Assembly: GCA_963579925.1 (NCBI GenBank)
Contig: CAUZJA010000029.1
Coordinates: 1-18,337, forward strand
From: UBA1151 sp963579925
Lineage (GTDB): Bacteria; Chloroflexota; Dehalococcoidia; Lucifugimonadales; Lucifugimonadaceae
Length of the DNA stretch: 18,337 nt
Direction: 5' to 3'
The notes below the pieces were generated by a model. That model was not told the DNA's origin. It did no database searches and saw nothing but the letters and a program-made list of their open reading frames with translations. Made by a program: the position numbers and the translations under genes. Positions 7,259-14,393 of the stretch are shown here, in pieces (positions within the stretch are counted from its first letter, which is position 1; each line of letters starts with the position of its first letter).

Positions 7259-8485
7259 TCAGGATGGGATGTCTACCTTGGCCTCAAACGATTCCAGATT
7301 CGCTTCAATGTTTATCGGTTTCACGCTGTCAGCCACAACTTCCTGCGTCTTCAGGCCGTTGCCTGTTATGTATGCGACTACGGTCTCGTCCGGATCAAAC
7401 ACTCCCGCTTCTGCCTGGCGTTTGAGGGCCGAAATGACCACACCTGCGGCGGTTTCTCCAAAGATGCCTTCGGTCTGCGCAAGCAGAATCATGCCTTCGC
7501 CAACTTCGTTTTCCGGAACAGCCACAGCTGCACCTCCGGTCTCTTTCAGTATCTTCAAGACGTAAAAGGCGTCAGCCGGGTTTCCGATACCCAATGACTT
7601 GGCGACCGTGTCCGGCACCTCAGGCTTCGCATGCATCACACCGGCCTCATAGGCCTTAGCGATGGGCGAGCAGCCAACAGCCTGCGCTCCGTGCATCGTG
7701 GTGGTCACTTCATCGATCAGGCCCATCTTGGCGAACTCGTTGAAGCCCTTCCAGATCTTAGTAAACAGGGAGCCAGAGGCAAGCGGCGATACAACGTGGT
7801 CTGGCGCACGCCAGCCAAGCTGTTCCGCTACTTCGTAGGCTAGCGTCTTCGAGCCTTCGGAGTAGTAAGGGCGCATGTTGATATTTACGACCGCCCACGG
7901 GTTGTTATCGGCCAACTCAGAACATAGCCGGTTCACGTCATCGTATGAGCCGTTTACGGTCACCAGAGTTGGTCCGTACACGGACGCCCCAATTACTTTT
8001 CCGTACTCAAGATCAGCGGGAATGAACACGATGGTGTTCATTCCTGACTTTGCGCCGTGAGCCGCCACTGAACCAGCAAGGTTGCCGGTTGATGCACATG
8101 CAAGGGTCTCGAAACCAAACTCAAGCGCCTTGGTGGCGGCAACAGAGACAACGCGATCCTTGAATGAGTATGTGGGATTCACAGCGTCGTTCTTGATCCA
8201 CAGATTGTTTAGACCGAGCTCTTTGCCAAGGTTGTCGGCCTTGAGCAGCGGGGTCATGCCGGTGCCGAGGTTTACCGCGCTCTCGGCTGAGGCGGGCAGG
8301 AAGTCTGCGTAGCGCCACATGTCCATCGGGCCAGATGAAATCTTTTCGCGGCTTGTGGACTTCTGGATGGCGTCGTAGTCGTACGTGACTTCCAACGGCC
8401 CAAAGCAGAAATCGCAAACGTAGTTCGGCTCTATTGGGTACTCACGACCACATTCACGGCAGTGTAGGGCAGAGGCAAATGCCAA
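7259..8485 (-). CDS. thrC: Threonine synthase-family PLP enzyme with N-terminal zinc ribbon
   Basis: The family converts O-phosphohomoserine to threonine. The 408 residues include an N-terminal zinc ribbon (C9, C12, C24, C27), the PLP lysine K109 in NPTYSFKDR, the substrate/phosphate loop CASTGNLAGSVAAHG, and a glycine-rich PLP-phosphate loop SPLASGSLF. Start choice: TTG at 8485 with AGGAG (8493-8497) 7 bases upstream; an in-frame TAA lies just above it. It is the first gene of a three-gene - strand row with a NIL-domain protein and a MoaD/ThiS-like carrier. Threonine synthase is the default reading. The neighbours leave open that this copy, or a complex with them, handles a sulfur nucleophile instead of water. 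Confidence 0.9.
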   Translation of the reverse strand: MAFASALHCRECGREYPIEPNYVCDFCFGPLEVTYDYDAIQKSTSREKISSGPMDMWRYADFLPASAESAVNLGTGMTPLLKADNLGKELGLNNLWIKNDAVNPTYSFKDRVVSVAATKALEFGFETLACASTGNLAGSVAAHGAKSGMNTIVFIPADLEYGKVIGASVYGPTLVTVNGSYDDVNRLCSELADNNPWAVVNINMRPYYSEGSKTLAYEVAEQLGWRAPDHVVSPLASGSLFTKIWKGFNEFAKMGLIDEVTTTMHGAQAVGCSPIAKAYEAGVMHAKPEVPDTVAKSLGIGNPADAFYVLKILKETGGAAVAVPENEVGEGMILLAQTEGIFGETAAGVVISALKRQAEAGVFDPDETVVAYITGNGLKTQEVVADSVKPINIEANLESFEAKVDIPS

Positions 8486-8522
8486 CCCGGGTCTCCTGTT
8501 AATTCAGCCACTGTTACCCGGG
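8486..8522. repeat. Inverted repeat bracketing the threonine synthase ribosome-binding site
   Basis: CCCGGGT (8486-8492) and ACCCGGG (8516-8522) are perfect 7-base arms separated by 23 bases. On the - strand mRNA the stem would abut the TTG start and hold the AGGAG Shine-Dalgarno sequence in its loop. It could act as a translational control hairpin or a protein-binding dyad. That it forms and functions is inference. Confidence 0.45.
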
Positions 8523-8793
8523 GGTTCAATCGGGAGTGACAGCAGCAGCTACATATTGTCGCTCGCTGATTCACCGGCTGCGGTGCTCATCTTTTGCCAC
8601 GCTACAACAAGTACCATGACTGTGCGGCTGAGCGCTTATGCAGCAGGAACCTGCATCAAATGTTAGCAAGAGTGAAATTGGAGCGTCAACGAGACCAGTT
8701 GAGATTCGTTGACGTAGTGCCTTACATCACGTGCGTAGTTACTGGAAGAATTGAACTGACCAGCGATTTAGATTGCACCTCAGATAGCTGATT
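8523..8793. promoter_or_regulatory. Divergent intergenic region, no gene supported
   Basis: This is most of the 308-base gap between the start codons of the - strand threonine synthase operon and the + strand nuclease-fold gene, so promoters for both should lie here. I could not place a convincing -35/-10 pair on either strand. It holds two inverted repeats: ATGCAG/CTGCAT arms spanning 8638-8656 and the stronger pair at 8684-8714. A TTG-initiated 65-codon frame (8594-8791) ends two bases before the next gene but shows no recognisable protein. I saw no T-box or SAM-riboswitch core. Confidence 0.5.
8684..8714. repeat. Perfect 9-base inverted repeat, candidate operator or RNA hairpin
   Basis: CGTCAACGA (8684-8692) and TCGTTGACG (8706-8714) are exact reverse complements separated by 13 bases. 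Their centres are 22 bases apart, about two helical turns, which suits a dimeric regulator. As RNA it could instead form a 9-bp stem extended by G-U pairs. It sits between the two divergent genes. Confidence 0.5.
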
Positions 8794-9567
8794 ATGGAAG
8801 ACGAGAAAAACAGTTCCGACGGCTCGCCAAATAACGGTGACGACCGGGAACGCGACCTGCGCGATATCTGGAAACCCAAAGATATCGCTGACGAATGGCG
8901 TGAAAATCTTTCGGTTTCCAAGTCAGATCCCAACGCTCCGTCTGAACCGTGGGATCAAGCATTCGAAGATCTGCCATTACGACCGGTCGACGGTGCGTAC
9001 CCGCCAGATGAGTACGACCGGCATCGGGAGTCTGGATCTGACTACGGCGCCTCACGAATAGCCGGCGCCAGCAAATTCTTGATTATTCTCGCTGCAATGG
9101 CGCTGATAGTCCCATTGTTCGCAGTGCTATTCAATTCCCCCACACCAACGGTACGACAGGCCACTCCACCCCCCAGAATCGAAGCCCGCGTGCTTGAGGT
9201 GATTAGTGGCAACACGATCAGGGTTGAGATAGAAGACCAGATAGCCGTTGTCAGATACATCGGGGTTGGAGTGACTCCACCCAGCGATGAGTTTCACGAA
9301 ATCTCGACTACCGTGAACCAGCGATGGGTGGGCGACCGTCTAGTTGAACTGGAAGCCGATTCCACCGATAGCGACCCCGAGGGCCGACTGCTGCGCTACG
9401 TCTGGGTAGGCGGTTCCATGGTCAACGCCGCGATGATTGCCTCAGGGCTTGGTCCGTATGTAGATAACGACGGTAATGATCGATACCGCAATTCATTCAG
9501 CGAGATCGAGAAGAATGCCCAGAGTCGTCAGCTGGGCATTTGGGACACAGACGGCCGAGGTGCCTAG
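8794..9567 (+). CDS. Membrane-anchored staphylococcal nuclease-like (SNase) domain protein, probably catalytically inactive
   Basis: A 257-residue protein: an acidic, low-complexity cytoplasmic part (1-90), one transmembrane helix at about 95-114, and a C-terminal OB-fold SNase-like domain (about 129-250) predicted outside the membrane. The fold assignment rests on ARVLEVISGNTIRVE, VVRYIGV, the DPEGRLLRYVWV stretch, MVNAAMIASGLGPYV and the final QLGIW. Against staphylococcal nuclease, R35 and R87 have equivalents (R154, R198). Asp19 and Asp21 are Ser138 and Asn140, and Asp40 and Glu43 fall in GVTPP and are missing. Calcium-dependent DNA cleavage is therefore unlikely, and a binding or scaffold role is my inference. 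The start is ATG with no clear Shine-Dalgarno. It is divergent from threonine synthase. Confidence 0.82.
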   Translation: MEDEKNSSDGSPNNGDDRERDLRDIWKPKDIADEWRENLSVSKSDPNAPSEPWDQAFEDLPLRPVDGAYPPDEYDRHRESGSDYGASRIAGASKFLIILAAMALIVPLFAVLFNSPTPTVRQATPPPRIEARVLEVISGNTIRVEIEDQIAVVRYIGVGVTPPSDEFHEISTTVNQRWVGDRLVELEADSTDSDPEGRLLRYVWVGGSMVNAAMIASGLGPYVDNDGNDRYRNSFSEIEKNAQSRQLGIWDTDGRGA

Positions 9568-9598
9568 CCTGCCAAGCACGAATCGTCCTGACTAACGC

Positions 9599-9691
9599 TC
9601 AATTACCATCTTGCAGGTTGATCACCACGACATAAACTGCCACCGCAAGAAGCACCACAAGGGCCACGTAGCGCGGATGCGGCGGCCTCAC
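9599..9691 (-). CDS. Possible 30-residue single-pass membrane peptide
   Basis: A short - strand frame in the 151-base gap between the SNase-like gene and the HAD gene. It starts with GTG (9689-9691), has GAGG 7 bases upstream at good Shine-Dalgarno spacing, and is bounded by an in-frame stop four codons above the start. The predicted peptide opens with the basic stretch MRPPHPRY, continues with about 18 hydrophobic residues rich in Val, Leu and Ala, and ends in NLQDGN. This is the usual layout of small bacterial inner-membrane proteins. It is antisense to the flanking genes and could be a chance frame; no family is recognised. Confidence 0.33.
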   Translation of the reverse strand: MRPPHPRYVALVVLLAVAVYVVVINLQDGN

Positions 9692-9718
9692 GATTGAACC
9701 TCAGCAACAAAGCAACCG

Positions 9719-10513
9719 ATGCCTGAATTCCACCGACTAATAGCGTTCGACATTGATGAGACCATCGTTGGGCCAGACTTGAATGTTCCGCCTGAACTCA
9801 TGTCAATCACAAGAGATATGAGGGCTGAAGGAACGAAATTCACGCTAGCAACGGGGCGGATTCTGCGTTCGGCCAGAGTATTTGCTGAAAAATTAGACAT
9901 TGATACCGAGATTATCTGTTATCAGGGTGCAGTGACTGCCATGCCGTCCGGGGAAATCGTCAGGCAGAGCACAATTGAGACCAGCGTCATATTGGAGGCG
10001 CTAGAAGCGCTTCAGGGCAGCAGCGCTCAAGTTGTGTCGTTCATGGATGACGAGATTTACAGCACAGCGTCCACCCCATGGTCCGTTGGATATGGCGAGC
10101 GGATGGGAACTCCGGTGGAACTGGTGAACGATGACTCCTCCCTTTACGTTGTCCCGCCGAATCTGCTTCTGGCCGTTGATGAACCAGGCCCAACAGGCGA
10201 ATTGGCGGTCGCGCTGGCGGAGCGGTTTGCGAATCGTGCGATGATCACCCACTCCCGGCCGCGGTTCTGCGAGATTGGGCCGCATGGCGCTGGTAAAGAA
10301 GTCGCGTTGGCGGCTCTTGCCCGTGACATGGGAGTTGAGCAGAAAGACGTGATCGCATTCGGCGATGGCACTGGAGACGCTGCGATGCTTGAGTGGGCTG
10401 GTACGGGCGTGGCCGTGGCAGACGGTCACCCGGATGCACTGGCGGCCGCGGATGTGGTGATCGACGGCCTTCCAGGAATCGGCGTAGCTGAGTTCTTGCG
10501 CCAACTTGATTAG
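9719..10513 (+). CDS. Cof-type HAD-superfamily (IIB) phosphatase
   Basis: A 264-residue haloacid dehalogenase-like hydrolase that probably removes phosphate from a small sugar phosphate or similar metabolite. HAD motif I is FDIDET with nucleophile D11 and acid D13; motif II is ATGR (44-47); motif III lysine is K193 in AGKEVAL; motif IV is GDGTGD (215-220), where Cof proteins more often have an Asn before the last Asp. The region between motifs II and III fits a type IIB cap, where substrate specificity lies, so the substrate cannot be named. ATG start without a visible Shine-Dalgarno. A ribokinase-family gene begins 21 bases downstream, suggesting linked carbohydrate-phosphate handling. Confidence 0.9.
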   Translation: MPEFHRLIAFDIDETIVGPDLNVPPELMSITRDMRAEGTKFTLATGRILRSARVFAEKLDIDTEIICYQGAVTAMPSGEIVRQSTIETSVILEALEALQGSSAQVVSFMDDEIYSTASTPWSVGYGERMGTPVELVNDDSSLYVVPPNLLLAVDEPGPTGELAVALAERFANRAMITHSRPRFCEIGPHGAGKEVALAALARDMGVEQKDVIAFGDGTGDAAMLEWAGTGVAVADGHPDALAAADVVIDGLPGIGVAEFLRQLD

Positions 10514-10534
10514 CAGTTTGAGTGGAGATCTAAT

Positions 10535-11473
10535 TTGAGCGAATCATCTAACAAGAAGATCGTCGTAGTCGGCGGTCTCAACATGGACCTATTTATTCAG
10601 GCGGACCGCTTCCCACTGCCCGGAGAGACGTTCGAGGGCGACTCGTTTTACACCGGCGGCGGTGGCAAAGGCGCGAATCAGGCGATCGCCGCAGCTCAGC
10701 TCTCAGGTCGAGGTGTTGTGGAGATGATCGGAAGGGTTGGTGACGATGCGTTTGGCGTCGATCTGCTCGCCAACCTGAATCGATACGGCGTTGGGACAGG
10801 CGCGATTCAAGCGGTCGATGGCGAGGCTTCCGGAATTGCTCTCATATTCAGCGACGCACAGCGTGAGAACTATGTTTTACCCGTGTACGGTGCCAATACC
10901 ACGTGTGGTGACGATGAGGTGGAGCGGGGCCGGCAACTCATGTCGAGTACTTCAGTCCTGTTGATGCAGCAAGAGATCCCAACGAATGTCACCAGCGCCA
11001 TTGCGAAGCACGGGCGAGAGGCGGGCGTGACGGTCATTCATGATCCAGCACCGGTGCGACAGTTGCCGAAAGGCTACTTCGACAGCGTCTCAATCCTGGT
11101 GCCCAACCAACTTGAAGCTGAAGCGCTCACTGGTATTGAGGTCACCGACGCTGCATCTGCCAGGGAAGCGGCACATGCGATCAGGAAGACGTCGGTGCCA
11201 GTGGCAATACTGAAACTTGGTGCTGATGGCTGCTACGTCGTAGGAGATGGTATCGACGACTACTTCCCCGGCCACAAAGTTGAGCCAGTTGCCACCGTTG
11301 CTGCTGGCGACGCATTTGCTGGCGGTCTGGCGACTGGTATCGCTGAAGGCATGAGCCTTTCCGACGCGGTGCATCTGGCGAATGCCACAGGCGCGGTGAG
11401 CGTCACGAAAGAAGGCGCTCAGGACAGCATGCCATCCCGGGCAGAAGTTCAGGCGTTTCTAGAGAGCAGGTAA
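10535..11473 (+). CDS. Ribokinase-family (PfkB) carbohydrate kinase
   Basis: ATP-dependent kinase of ribose or a related sugar or nucleoside; 312 residues, near the ~310 typical of RbsK. Seen: GGGGKGANQA (PfkB signature 1, residues 41-50), MQQEIPTN in the mid region, VPNQLEAEALTG (N for nucleotide-side contacts), and AAGDAFAGG with catalytic base D259. The stretch before it reads VATV rather than the common DTTG/DTTA, so the Asp often involved in the monovalent-cation site is Ala253. The start is TTG with GGAG (10524-10527) 7 bases upstream. It follows the HAD phosphatase by 21 bases and its TAA stop abuts the pyrD stop on the other strand. Ribokinase is likely but not proven. Confidence 0.87.
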   Translation: MSESSNKKIVVVGGLNMDLFIQADRFPLPGETFEGDSFYTGGGGKGANQAIAAAQLSGRGVVEMIGRVGDDAFGVDLLANLNRYGVGTGAIQAVDGEASGIALIFSDAQRENYVLPVYGANTTCGDDEVERGRQLMSSTSVLLMQQEIPTNVTSAIAKHGREAGVTVIHDPAPVRQLPKGYFDSVSILVPNQLEAEALTGIEVTDAASAREAAHAIRKTSVPVAILKLGADGCYVVGDGIDDYFPGHKVEPVATVAAGDAFAGGLATGIAEGMSLSDAVHLANATGAVSVTKEGAQDSMPSRAEVQAFLESR

Positions 11474-12454
11474 TTAGCCTGTATTGCGTAGTCCTCGAGA
11501 GATAGCGCTGGCGATGCCGGGGCCTTCGTAGACGAGCGCCGTGTAGACCTGAATGGCATCTGCGCCTGCGTCCATGACTGCACGCGCATCCTCGGCGCTC
11601 GAAATTCCGCCGCATCCGATAATCGTTGGGCCATCGCCAAGGTGCTTTCGAGCCTGTTCAACCAGTTCAAGTGTTGAATCCAGCAGTGGCTTGCCGCTCA
11701 AGCCGCCTTTGCCAACCGCCAGGCCTTCGTGTGCGATTGGCAGAGTGTTTGCGGTGACAAACCCATCCGCTCCGCCTTCATGTGCGGCCTGAACCAGCTC
11801 CAGAAACGCACCTGAATCACTAAGTCTAGGCATCTTCACGAAGAGCGGTTTTGACTTCGTAGCAACCAACCCCTCAATCATTTGCTTCAGTCGCACCGGC
11901 TCCTGGAACACAGCCAGTCCGGCTGTGTTTGGGCTGCTGATGTTCACTTCCACGCCAGCTACCAGCGGTTCCAGCGCGATCAGGCAGTCCCTAATGGGAT
12001 CATCTTCAGTGCCCGAGATACTGATCAGGGTTCGTGCCGCCGATGAATATCCCAACTTCGCCAATCGTGCCCGCGCCGTTTCCATGCCACCGCCGGGGAA
12101 ACCAAGCGCGTTGACCAGCGCTCCTTCGCTACTACGACGCAGCATCCGTGGCTTCGGGTTGCCGGGGCGTGGGTCAAGCGTCACCGTGCCACCGACCACG
12201 TAGCCGAATCCGATGTCCAGCAACGAGTCCAGAACTTCGCAGTCCTTGTCGAACCCGGCAGCAATCCCCACAGGGTTTGGAACGCTGATCCCAGTCAATT
12301 CAGTACGCCGATTGCCGCCACCAGCGCGAGCGAACAGGCCAAACAATCGCCAGACAACCGGCAGACGGAACGAAATCACGGCGAACCGATGGGACACCTC
12401 AGGTGACAGCCTGAAAACCATTGGCCGGATCAGGAATCGGTAAATGAACCTCAA
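11474..12454 (-). CDS. pyrD: Dihydroorotate dehydrogenase (quinone), class 2
   Basis: Oxidises dihydroorotate to orotate in pyrimidine synthesis, passing electrons through FMN to membrane quinone. The 326 residues include an amphipathic N-terminal membrane-associated segment (1-42) typical of class 2. Other landmarks: GIAAGFDKD; ALVNALGFPGGG; NISSPNT with catalytic base S174 (Ser marks class 2, class 1 uses Cys); FVKM with K207; TANT; and the FMN-phosphate loops LSGKPL and GCGGISSAED, then VYTALVYEGP. The start is TTG with a GAGGGA Shine-Dalgarno just upstream. It is convergent with the sugar kinase gene and divergent from the unknown gene at 12608. Confidence 0.95.
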   Translation of the reverse strand: MRFIYRFLIRPMVFRLSPEVSHRFAVISFRLPVVWRLFGLFARAGGGNRRTELTGISVPNPVGIAAGFDKDCEVLDSLLDIGFGYVVGGTVTLDPRPGNPKPRMLRRSSEGALVNALGFPGGGMETARARLAKLGYSSAARTLISISGTEDDPIRDCLIALEPLVAGVEVNISSPNTAGLAVFQEPVRLKQMIEGLVATKSKPLFVKMPRLSDSGAFLELVQAAHEGGADGFVTANTLPIAHEGLAVGKGGLSGKPLLDSTLELVEQARKHLGDGPTIIGCGGISSAEDARAVMDAGADAIQVYTALVYEGPGIASAISRGLRNTG

Positions 12455-12468
12455 AGTTCCCTCGAATA

Positions 12469-12544
12469 CGTAGTGTTACAGATACCCAGTAAATTCAAGC
12501 TGATCGCAATGACCCGGTTGTCGTAGTCGTCGATCAACACTACG
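12469..12544. repeat. Widely spaced 9-base inverted repeat between pyrD and the unknown gene
   Basis: CGTAGTGTT (12469-12477) and AACACTACG (12536-12544) are exact reverse complements 58 bases apart, in the 153-base divergent spacer. It might be a pair of operator half-sites or the closing stem of a leader RNA. Chance cannot be excluded. Confidence 0.3.
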
Positions 12545-12607
12545 ATGACTTTACCGGTGCAACGCACCAATTGCAGATATGAACTGGGCAGAAGGTAACC
12601 AACCCGT

Positions 12608-13381
12608 ATGGCGTTGAATTTTGAGCGAGGCAAAGTAGATAGTCCCCGAGGGCACGCGTTCGTCTATTTCAGCGACGCTGCCAACCCTGGGACGATTGCC
12701 GCAACCTATCTGGTCGTGCTGCCCGTGAGCGTTGATTTCGCAAAATATATGCCGCCATTTCTAGTTGGTCAGGTCCCGGACATGGGAGAGGACGGAATTA
12801 CTGCGTTCGCATTTCCCCCGGCCCCGGAGCCAGTAGCGGACCTCTCAGATCTGATGGCAATGGCTGACCGCCGGGATGATGACCTCATCAACGGTGGGAC
12901 TGCGTCGCTCACTGACGCGATGCACCTGATGTCGGTGGTTGGCGAAATCGTGGAAGAGTACGCAGCGTTGTGCAATGAGGCGGGTTCACCAATCCTGCCA
13001 AATTCGCCAAATCAGGAGGGACAGACGCCTGAAGCGCTGGAGTCGGCTGAGACTGGTGTGGATGATGTCGTCTACGGCCTGATGTCAGAAGCAGATCAGC
13101 TTGGGGAACTCACAAAGCTGGTTGGGCGTCTGCGTTTCGCAACAGAAGGCGGCGATACACCGACTGCGGATGACGCTTCCGGGCGTATTCGCTCACTTGG
13201 CCACCACATACCTTCGAATCGAAATATTGACCAGCTACTGGACGCCGCACAGTCAAGTTCACCCGACGGCGCGAAGTTGGCGCAGTTGTATCTGGAACGC
13301 GCGTATAGCCTGCTGCGTGAGGACTACCTGCGGGTGAAATCCATAGACGATGAGATACAGGCGACTGGGATAGTTGAGTAG
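12608..13381 (+). CDS. Protein of unknown function
   Basis: A 257-residue soluble protein with no signal peptide or transmembrane helix, and I do not recognise a family. Residues 1-75 look beta-rich (HAFVYFSD, TYLVVLPVSVDFAKYM, TAFAFPPAP). An acidic helical stretch follows (80-125), then a low-complexity Pro/Asn/Gln linker near 128-142, and a helical C-terminal half (about 145-257) ending in the long charged helix LYLERAYSLLREDYLRVKSIDDEI. ATG start; GAAGG lies 12 bases upstream, a weak Shine-Dalgarno. Codon use and length support a real gene. It is divergent from pyrD and convergent with the threonine dehydratase gene, so the context gives no functional lead. Confidence 0.8.
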   Translation: MALNFERGKVDSPRGHAFVYFSDAANPGTIAATYLVVLPVSVDFAKYMPPFLVGQVPDMGEDGITAFAFPPAPEPVADLSDLMAMADRRDDDLINGGTASLTDAMHLMSVVGEIVEEYAALCNEAGSPILPNSPNQEGQTPEALESAETGVDDVVYGLMSEADQLGELTKLVGRLRFATEGGDTPTADDASGRIRSLGHHIPSNRNIDQLLDAAQSSSPDGAKLAQLYLERAYSLLREDYLRVKSIDDEIQATGIVE

Positions 13382-13421
13382 CGCATCGCGATAGGCGACC
13401 TGGGCCGCGCAAGCCCGGCAG

Positions 13422-14390
13422 CTACCCCTCCCGCTCAGACACAATCTTCTTCAGATCCGCACGTGAGAGATTCGCTCCACTTGCGATGACAACCACCCGC
13501 TGCCTTTTGATGCGGTCTCGCTGATCCTTTGCTCCCGCCAGTGCGACCGCGCCTGCTCCCTCAACTAGCGAGTGGGTGTGGTCCAGGTAGTCGGATACCG
13601 CATCTTCGATGTCGTCCTCGCTGACCAGCACGAAATCTTCCAGCAGGTCCCGGAGTATCGCCTGAGGCATTTCGTAGGCGTGGGCGGTGGCGAGACCTTC
13701 AGCAGCGGTTTTCATCTCCGCTTCCACCATTTCCCCGGCCTTCCACGAAAGCTGAGCTGCGGGTGCCGCTGCCGCTTGAACGCCAATGACGCGCGTCGAC
13801 GGCGATAGCGCATCAGCCACAATGCAGGCGCCTGATGCGCCGCTGCCGGCACCAACTGGCACAAATACTGTGTCGATGTCTGAGAGATCTTCAAATATCT
13901 CAAGGGAGTAAGTGGCCACACCTGCGATCAGATCCGGCTCGTTTGCGGCGTCGATGTAGTAGAGGCAGCGCTCTTCGGCAATGGCATTAGCCGCGTCTCT
14001 ACTCTGGTCGTAGTACTCGCCCTGGAAGATGACCTCAGCGCCCAGGTTCTGCATCGATCTCACCTTGCCAGGATTAGCGCCAACAGGAACCACGATCACG
14101 CACGAAGTGTTGTGGATCTTTGCCGCGTAGGCGATCGACTGCCCGTGATTCCCGGAAGAAGCGCCGATTACGCCGTTGGCGATCAGTTCGGGATCAATGC
14201 GAGATAGCAGATTCAGACCGCCACGCACCTTGAAGGCGCCCAGAGTCTGGAAGTTCTCATGCTTGACCCAGACTTCAGCACCAACGATCTCATCAAGAGA
14301 TGGGTAGTTCCGGAGCGGTGTTCGGGTGATGTGGCCTTCAATGCGCCTACGGGCATCGTAAATATCAGCAATCGTCGGGCGATCTGGCAA
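13422..14390 (-). CDS. Threonine dehydratase / serine racemase family PLP enzyme
   Basis: Fold-type II PLP enzyme, most likely deaminating threonine (or serine) to the 2-oxo acid; serine racemases share the motifs. The 322 residues match the short catabolic/racemase form, without the C-terminal ACT-like regulatory domain of biosynthetic IlvA. Seen: PLP lysine in LGAFKVRGG (about residue 54), ASSGNHGQS substrate loop, VPVGAGSGASG phosphate-binding glycine loop, and VEGAGAVALAG. The start is TTG with AGGAG about 9 bases upstream. With threonine synthase also in the window it could feed isoleucine synthesis or degrade excess threonine; the lack of a regulatory domain favours the latter. It is divergent from the first transporter gene. 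Confidence 0.88.
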   Translation of the reverse strand: MPDRPTIADIYDARRRIEGHITRTPLRNYPSLDEIVGAEVWVKHENFQTLGAFKVRGGLNLLSRIDPELIANGVIGASSGNHGQSIAYAAKIHNTSCVIVVPVGANPGKVRSMQNLGAEVIFQGEYYDQSRDAANAIAEERCLYYIDAANEPDLIAGVATYSLEIFEDLSDIDTVFVPVGAGSGASGACIVADALSPSTRVIGVQAAAAPAAQLSWKAGEMVEAEMKTAAEGLATAHAYEMPQAILRDLLEDFVLVSEDDIEDAVSDYLDHTHSLVEGAGAVALAGAKDQRDRIKRQRVVVIASGANLSRADLKKIVSEREG

Positions 14391-14393
14391 TTT

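Noticed and set aside
8594..8791. TTG-initiated 65-codon + strand frame ending just before the SNase-like gene
   Set aside because: No Shine-Dalgarno, irregular composition, no recognisable domain; it crosses both inverted repeats, so the region is better read as regulatory.
8486..8793. T-box or SAM riboswitch upstream of the threonine synthase operon
   Set aside because: No T-box core sequence, no SAM-riboswitch core and no terminator hairpin with a T-run seen on the - strand.
13399..13418. GGGC/GCCC hairpin between the unknown gene and threonine dehydratase
   Set aside because: Only 5-6 base pairs and no T-run on either strand; too weak to call as a bidirectional terminator.
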